DNA from: Geosiphon pyriformis
Lineage: Eukaryota > Glomeromycota > Glomeromycetes > Archaeosporales > Geosiphonaceae
Reading direction: 5' to 3'
Assembly (NCBI GenBank): GCA_016748015.1
Contig: JAAOMT010000088.1
Span: 200,119 to 216,046 of the forward strand
DNA: 15,928 nt
Positions 11,646 through 15,928 of this stretch are shown here, piece after piece (the first letter of the stretch is position 1; every line of letters starts with the position of its first letter). The notes beneath the pieces were generated by a model, which was not told the DNA's origin, did not search any database, and worked only from the letters and a program-made list of their open reading frames with translations. A program made the translations under genes and the position numbers.

Positions 11646-11917
11646 TCAATAGGTTAGCCTTAATTGAAAAGAACCATCTTGTTGTGACATTTGACAATCA
11701 ATTTCCATGTCTTGCTCGTCTTCAATTTGATGTACCAGTTCATCGTCGACACGAACGGCAATATTGCGCTTAGTATACCGTGTGACGTTGGTAACCAATT
11801 GAGCCTGAATATCCAATTTCTCAGCAAGCTTAGCAATAAGATCTTGGACGGTAAGATGATTAAGATAAACGGCTCGGTATACCGCTTCAGTAGTTAATTT
11901 TATATAAATACAGAGAA
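11646..11917 (-). other. grh: Exon 9: C-terminal dimerisation domain and stop
   Basis: This exon encodes residues 428-516. It reads IYIKLTTEAVYRAVYLNHL near its beginning, followed by a predicted helix (VQDLIAKLAEKLDI), a basic strand, and the VDDEL...EDEQDMEID segment before the C-terminal SFQLRLTY. The layout follows the ubiquitin-like dimerisation domain described at the C-terminus of GRH/CP2 proteins: a strand with Y-x-A-x-x-L, a helix, then an M/V-D-D/E loop and a final beta strand. The acceptor is a clean tgcacag. The stop TGA is at 11648-11646. Confidence 0.82.
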
Positions 11918-14059
11918 CTGTGCAATGGGAGGAAATGAGGGATTTTACCGTTAGTTGAATTTAAAAAAAAATTTCAAAAAATCATACGTTTAATTACCTG
12001 CACGTCTCTTGCGCATGGGAATATAATTAGGATCGCAGTCCAATGGCTCCAAAAAATCGGAGCCAAGAGAGAATCTTCGCCGTTTGCCCAAATGAACGTT
12101 CATTAATTCCCCACCATCAACATCAGGATCAAGATTGTTTAGACTTTCCGAGAGACTAAGAACCTCTTCGTCATCCGAAGATTCATTATTTCCAGTGATA
12201 TCGTTGAACATTGTCACGCTATTTGGTTGCGCATACATCATCATCATGGGTGTAGTTTCTTGTATTTTTCCTATTTTAATTGGGAAAATTGGAAGGCGTT
12301 AAGGTTAACACTTTGCTTTATTAAAATGTCAGTCAGAAATGCAGAATGATTCATAATGCAGAATAAATACCTCTCATCTTTTCACACATTTTTTCAAGAT
12401 GCTTTTGATCATCTTTGTTTTTACGTTCGGCTCCCTGTTTTTCAAAAATATTCATAGCAGGGTTAATAAAGCAAATGGTGATAAAATAAATTAGAGTTAT
12501 GATCGTGATTCACACCTTATCTCGGAACAATTTTATCTTGGCAAATGATTTCTCAAGGGTCTGACTATTTGAACCAATATCGCTCTTGGTCTCTACATGA
12601 ATTCGAAGGGGAATTCCTTTGACACCTTTTATGCGGGAGAAATCGGTGGAAAGGCAGTTAAATCGCAGAAATATCTTGGCCGATTTTTTGCCGTTCCATT
12701 GAAATTGAACACGATCAAATGCTTTTATCTCCACATTCTTAATCCCAGTTGATGCAGCTTTGTCTTTAATGGTTTGTTTGAAAATTAATGACAAAATTTA
12801 GCCTTGAGAGAGGGATTGAGATTATAAAAAGTGCAAAGCTAAAGATTAACATACCGATATCAATTGCTCGAGCTGTCTTGGGGGATGCCTGTTGCGTGAG
12901 CCAAAAACTCCAATATGTTGATGCCATCTTTCGATGAGCATCATCGTGAAACATCACTTTTATTATGCTTGTGAAGTCACCATCAAACTTGTCAGCATCT
13001 TGCATGATGACACCATAATATTGACCTTATAGGAGATGTTCGAATGGGACGAGCATTACATACATACATACATACATACATATACACCTAGAGATTAATC
13101 AATCAAATGACAGTCTTGATTCATTACCTTTGTTTAAATAGGTCATAGGCGTCTCATCGATACGCTGTGCAGCCGCTGTGGGTGCTTCAAGAAGTATATC
13201 AAACTTCAAATTCCTAATTAAATAGTGCCAAGATTTCAGGAGAATTAGTGGGAGAAATAAATTTTAAACATAGGATCTGAAATTTGTCGGATTACTCACG
13301 ATGAACAGGGTGTAATACTTGATGGTGGTGAGGGCATTGTAATTGGAGAGGAACTACCATAATTTGGTACCTCTTGAGGAGGCTGTGCGTGTTCCATTGG
13401 AGGTGAATGATGATAAGGATTTGAAGAATGGTGAGATTGTGGTGCTTGCATATGATGAGACATGTGATAATCGTTGCTGTTGCCGTTTAAAGAGGTTATG
13501 GGACTAAGAGTTTGTGAAGAATTCACTTGTACCGGCCCGACAGATGGGAGTTGTGATGAACTCATTAAATGATTCGAGTTCATGATAGAGTGATTTGAGT
13601 GTGGATCATGTAATGAGTCCGATTTGAAAGCAGGTGGGGGCCTTAATTTAATGAAATACAGGAGGAGGAGAAGGAGAAGGAGAAGGAGAAGGAGAAGGAG
13701 GAGGAGGAGCAGCAATATTTTGTTAGAAAACATAAACCTATCCAACCTCAATTTAACCTGTAATGAGTATATTCGTGATACGTACGGATGAGAGCTATAT
13801 CCTTGATTAAAGTGCGGGAAATTATAACCGTTGTGCATGTGAGCTGCGACTGGCAGGATGAGATTGCTTGAAGTTATAGGGAATTCGCATAAGCCAAATA
13901 TACAAGGGAGACAGATTGATGAAGTGGAATGGTTAGTATCAGATTGATAATTTGATCCAAGTTGAAGGCCTAAATTAAACCGCAACATCTTGTAGGAAAA
14001 AGAGAAAAAATCAAAAAACTTTATGGCTTTTACCTGTTATCCTGAGTGTTATATGGCAT
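11646..14059 (-). CDS. grh: Grainyhead-type (GRH/CP2 family) transcription factor, nine coding exons
   Basis: This gene encodes a sequence-specific nuclear transcription factor. In animals the Grainyhead family controls epithelial and cuticle genes and binds DNA as dimers. Coding exons on the minus strand: 14059-14034, 13866-13786, 13641-13300, 13213-13128, 13025-12855, 12763-12516, 12434-12371, 12258-11998, 11917-11646. All introns are GT-AG and every junction keeps phase, giving 516 residues and a TGA stop. Residues 1-150 are His/Ser/Pro/Asn-rich. Residues about 151-330 form the DNA-binding domain, with LLEAP, YLNKGQYYG, CLSTDF, KGVKG and GAERK motifs. The linker at 340-427 carries an acidic patch and basic clusters. 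Residues 428-516 form the dimerisation domain. CLSTDFS-KGVKG without the CP2-type HGGEKG insert, and the absence of a SAM domain, favour Grainyhead over CP2/LBP-1. The protein is short for an arthropod Grainyhead and its domain is divergent, so it could be a paralogue. The start at 14059 is preferred because no ATG precedes it in the leader. Confidence 0.88.
11998..12258 (-). other. grh: Exon 8: acidic/basic linker with likely nuclear localisation signals
   Basis: This exon encodes residues 341-426. It opens with four consecutive Met residues, then an acidic Ser-rich patch (NNESSDDEEVLS, around residues 363-373). It has basic clusters GKRRRFS (397-403) and MRKRRA (421-426). The basic clusters are good candidates for nuclear localisation, and Ser403 after KRRR is a plausible kinase site. 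No SAM domain is present, unlike in the CP2/LBP-1 subfamily. The exon joins exon 9 through Val427 (G/TT). Confidence 0.75.
12371..13213 (-). other. grh: Exons 4-7: CP2/Grainyhead DNA-binding domain
   Basis: Exon 4 (residues 151-178) has the entry motif LKFDILLEAP and TYLNKG, matching the family's F-x-Y-x-LEA and TYINKGQFY. Exon 5 (180-235) has QYYG, IIKVMFHDD, YWSFW and ARAIDI, in the positions of the family's FREE and FWHSRQH segments. Exon 6 (237-318) has NCLSTDFS, KGVKGIPL and IHVET. Exon 7 (319-339) begins with GAERK, whose arginine is a DNA-contacting residue in Grainyhead-like structures. The domain folds like the p53 core in known family members. Split codons are Gly179 (G/GT), Asp236 (G/AC) and Glu340 (G/AA). 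Conservation is strongest in CLSTDFS-x-x-KGVKG-x-PL and GAERK and weak elsewhere. Confidence 0.88.
13057..13084. repeat. (TACA)n microsatellite inside intron 4
   Basis: About six TACA units lie in the 102-base intron between exons 4 and 5. Confidence 0.85.
13300..13866 (-). other. grh: Exons 2-3: His/Ser/Pro-rich N-terminal region
   Basis: Exons 13866-13786 and 13641-13300 encode residues 9-150. The region is low in charge and rich in His, Ser, Pro, Asn and Gln, with repeated His-His and Ser-Ser pairs and a PPPP run across the exon 2/3 junction. Such composition is typical of activation regions at Grainyhead N-termini and is presumably disordered. Exon 2 ends with CC before a strong donor (gtacgt), and exon 3 begins with G to complete a Pro codon. 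Exon 3 ends with TC before gtgagt, completing Ser with the G of exon 4. Confidence 0.75.
13658..13714. repeat. (GGAGAA)n purine microsatellite inside intron 2
   Basis: GAG and AAG triplets alternate on the + strand. On the transcript strand this is a CTC/CTT pyrimidine tract whose 3' edge lies about 20 bases before the exon 3 acceptor (ttaag at 13646-13642). It probably acts as the polypyrimidine tract. In the reading frame of the flanking exons it would code for 19 leucines. Confidence 0.85.
13932..13938 (-). promoter_or_regulatory. Consensus splice branch site TACTAAC in intron 1
   Basis: The minus strand has a perfect TACTAAC. The next AG downstream on that strand is the predicted exon 2 acceptor at 13868-13867, about 65 bases on, with no AG between and a pyrimidine-rich start (tctgtctccc). 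This AG-free interval supports the exon 2 acceptor over the one at 13990-13989. Confidence 0.5.
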
Positions 14060-14654
14060 TTTTTTACTTAAATTTGATTTGATTTTAGTGTTGTTGAAGT
14101 GACTTGGAACAGGTCTTTTGATGTCGTAACGTACGTAGGGTTTTTTCACCAACGTTAATTTTTTTTTTTGGGGTTACAGATGTAAATATGATTTCGTTAA
14201 AGGTTGCAAGTCGTAAAGGGTCGTAGTTATAGTTATGAAAGTGCACAGGAAGGCTTTGGTGCAGACTACTTGACGGCTGACAAAGGTTCGTTAAATGGAA
14301 AAATTATCGTATTCGTTCAGAAAGTTGAAAATTATAGTTCCAAATGATATATGAGCGTTCGTTTCGTTTTTTGTGTTACGTCCTTGTTTTTTTTTTCGCT
14401 TAGAGCTAGATAAATTTCGTTGCTTTGCTAAAAAAAGGTATGTATAGAAAGGTAGAGGAGACTACCCAAAGTAACTAGAAAAGGTCCTTTAAGCGCTTAG
14501 TTTTACGTTGTTGTCTGTTAAAAACTCTTGGGGCACAAGAAAACGTGGTCGGTGCAGCGAAAGAGACGACGTAAAAAATAACACGACGTATACAAAGAGG
14601 GCGAACGGAAACAGAACGAGAAGAAAAACACGAAGTGTGTTTTTTGCTTGGATT
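14060..14654 (-). other. Predicted 5' leader (5' UTR) of the grainyhead-type gene
   Basis: The transcript strand has no ATG from 14704 down to 14060, about 645 bases, while the opposite strand of the same interval has about eight. CpG dinucleotides are frequent, especially at 14340-14625, unlike the rest of the window. The leader ends at the ATG of 14059-14057, whose context (aaaaaaATGCC) has A at -3. An unmarked intron inside the leader cannot be excluded: a gtacgt donor-like site lies near 14130-14138. Confidence 0.65.
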
Positions 14655-14690
14655 GACAGATTTTTTTCTGGGAATGAGCAGGTTTATAAG
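14650..14690 (-). promoter_or_regulatory. Candidate core promoter: TATA box and initiator
   Basis: The minus strand reads TATAAA at 14688-14683, followed by TCAATC at 14656-14651, with the A at 14654 about 34 bases from the first T of the TATA box. This spacing is near the usual -34 to -28. Its position coincides with the upstream edge of the ATG-free leader. TCAATC differs from the arthropod TCAKTY initiator at one base. Confidence 0.4.
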
Positions 14691-14704
14691 CAAGAAAGCT
14701 CAAC

Positions 14705-15928
<1,224 letters not shown>

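Noticed and set aside
11691-11897. 68-codon forward frame
   Set aside because: It is antisense to exon 9 of the grainyhead-type gene, whose minus-strand translation matches the family's C-terminal domain.
13296-13988. Single 230-codon minus-strand frame containing a long leucine run, as if an intronless membrane protein
   Set aside because: It runs through intron 2, which is an exact multiple of three and lacks stops. The leucines come from a CTC/CTT microsatellite. Splicing at gtacgt and ttaag, and phase agreement with the Grainyhead domain exons, explain it better.

Overview
The window is animal (metazoan) nuclear DNA. It is AT-rich throughout and full of simple repeats, and its one clear gene is split by short GT-AG introns of 80 to 167 bases. 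That gene encodes a Grainyhead-type transcription factor. This suggests an invertebrate with a compact gene structure, possibly an arthropod such as a copepod; the species guess is weak and rests on base composition, (ATT)n repeats and intron size only.

Layout. Bases 3-98 may be the 3' end of an open reading frame on the + strand, ending in an acidic Ser/Asp tail. A C-rich, G-poor minisatellite follows at 171-314. Bases 360-2690 are extremely AT-rich and hold no gene. Bases 2690-10200 are moderately AT-rich (about 70% by eye) and also hold no gene I recognise. They carry a perfect 16-bp hairpin (4757-4792), a T-tract (5677-5722), an (AAT)n run (7333-7387), a cluster of forkhead-like motifs (7723-7790) and a stretch open in two adjoining frames (8507-9033). 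Bases 10200-11645 are purine-rich on the + strand and are probably the 3' UTR and downstream flank of the gene on the minus strand.

The gene runs on the minus strand from 14059 to 11646 in nine coding exons. All eight splice junctions keep phase and give a 516-residue protein. It has a His/Ser/Pro-rich N-terminal region, a CP2/Grainyhead DNA-binding domain, an acidic and basic linker, and a C-terminal dimerisation domain. Upstream on the same strand is a leader of about 600 bases that contains no ATG at all on the transcript strand, though the opposite strand has about eight. It ends at a TATA box and a possible initiator near 14654-14688. Beyond this the sequence is non-coding and contains a 32-copy (ATT) microsatellite.

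The most informative observations are: the ATG-free leader, which fixes the start codon; a perfect TACTAAC branch site in intron 1 whose first downstream AG is the predicted acceptor; an intron of exactly 48 codons that stays open in frame and contains a Leu-coding microsatellite; and the divergent Grainyhead domain. I see no RNA gene, no CRISPR array and no recognisable transposase or viral gene.
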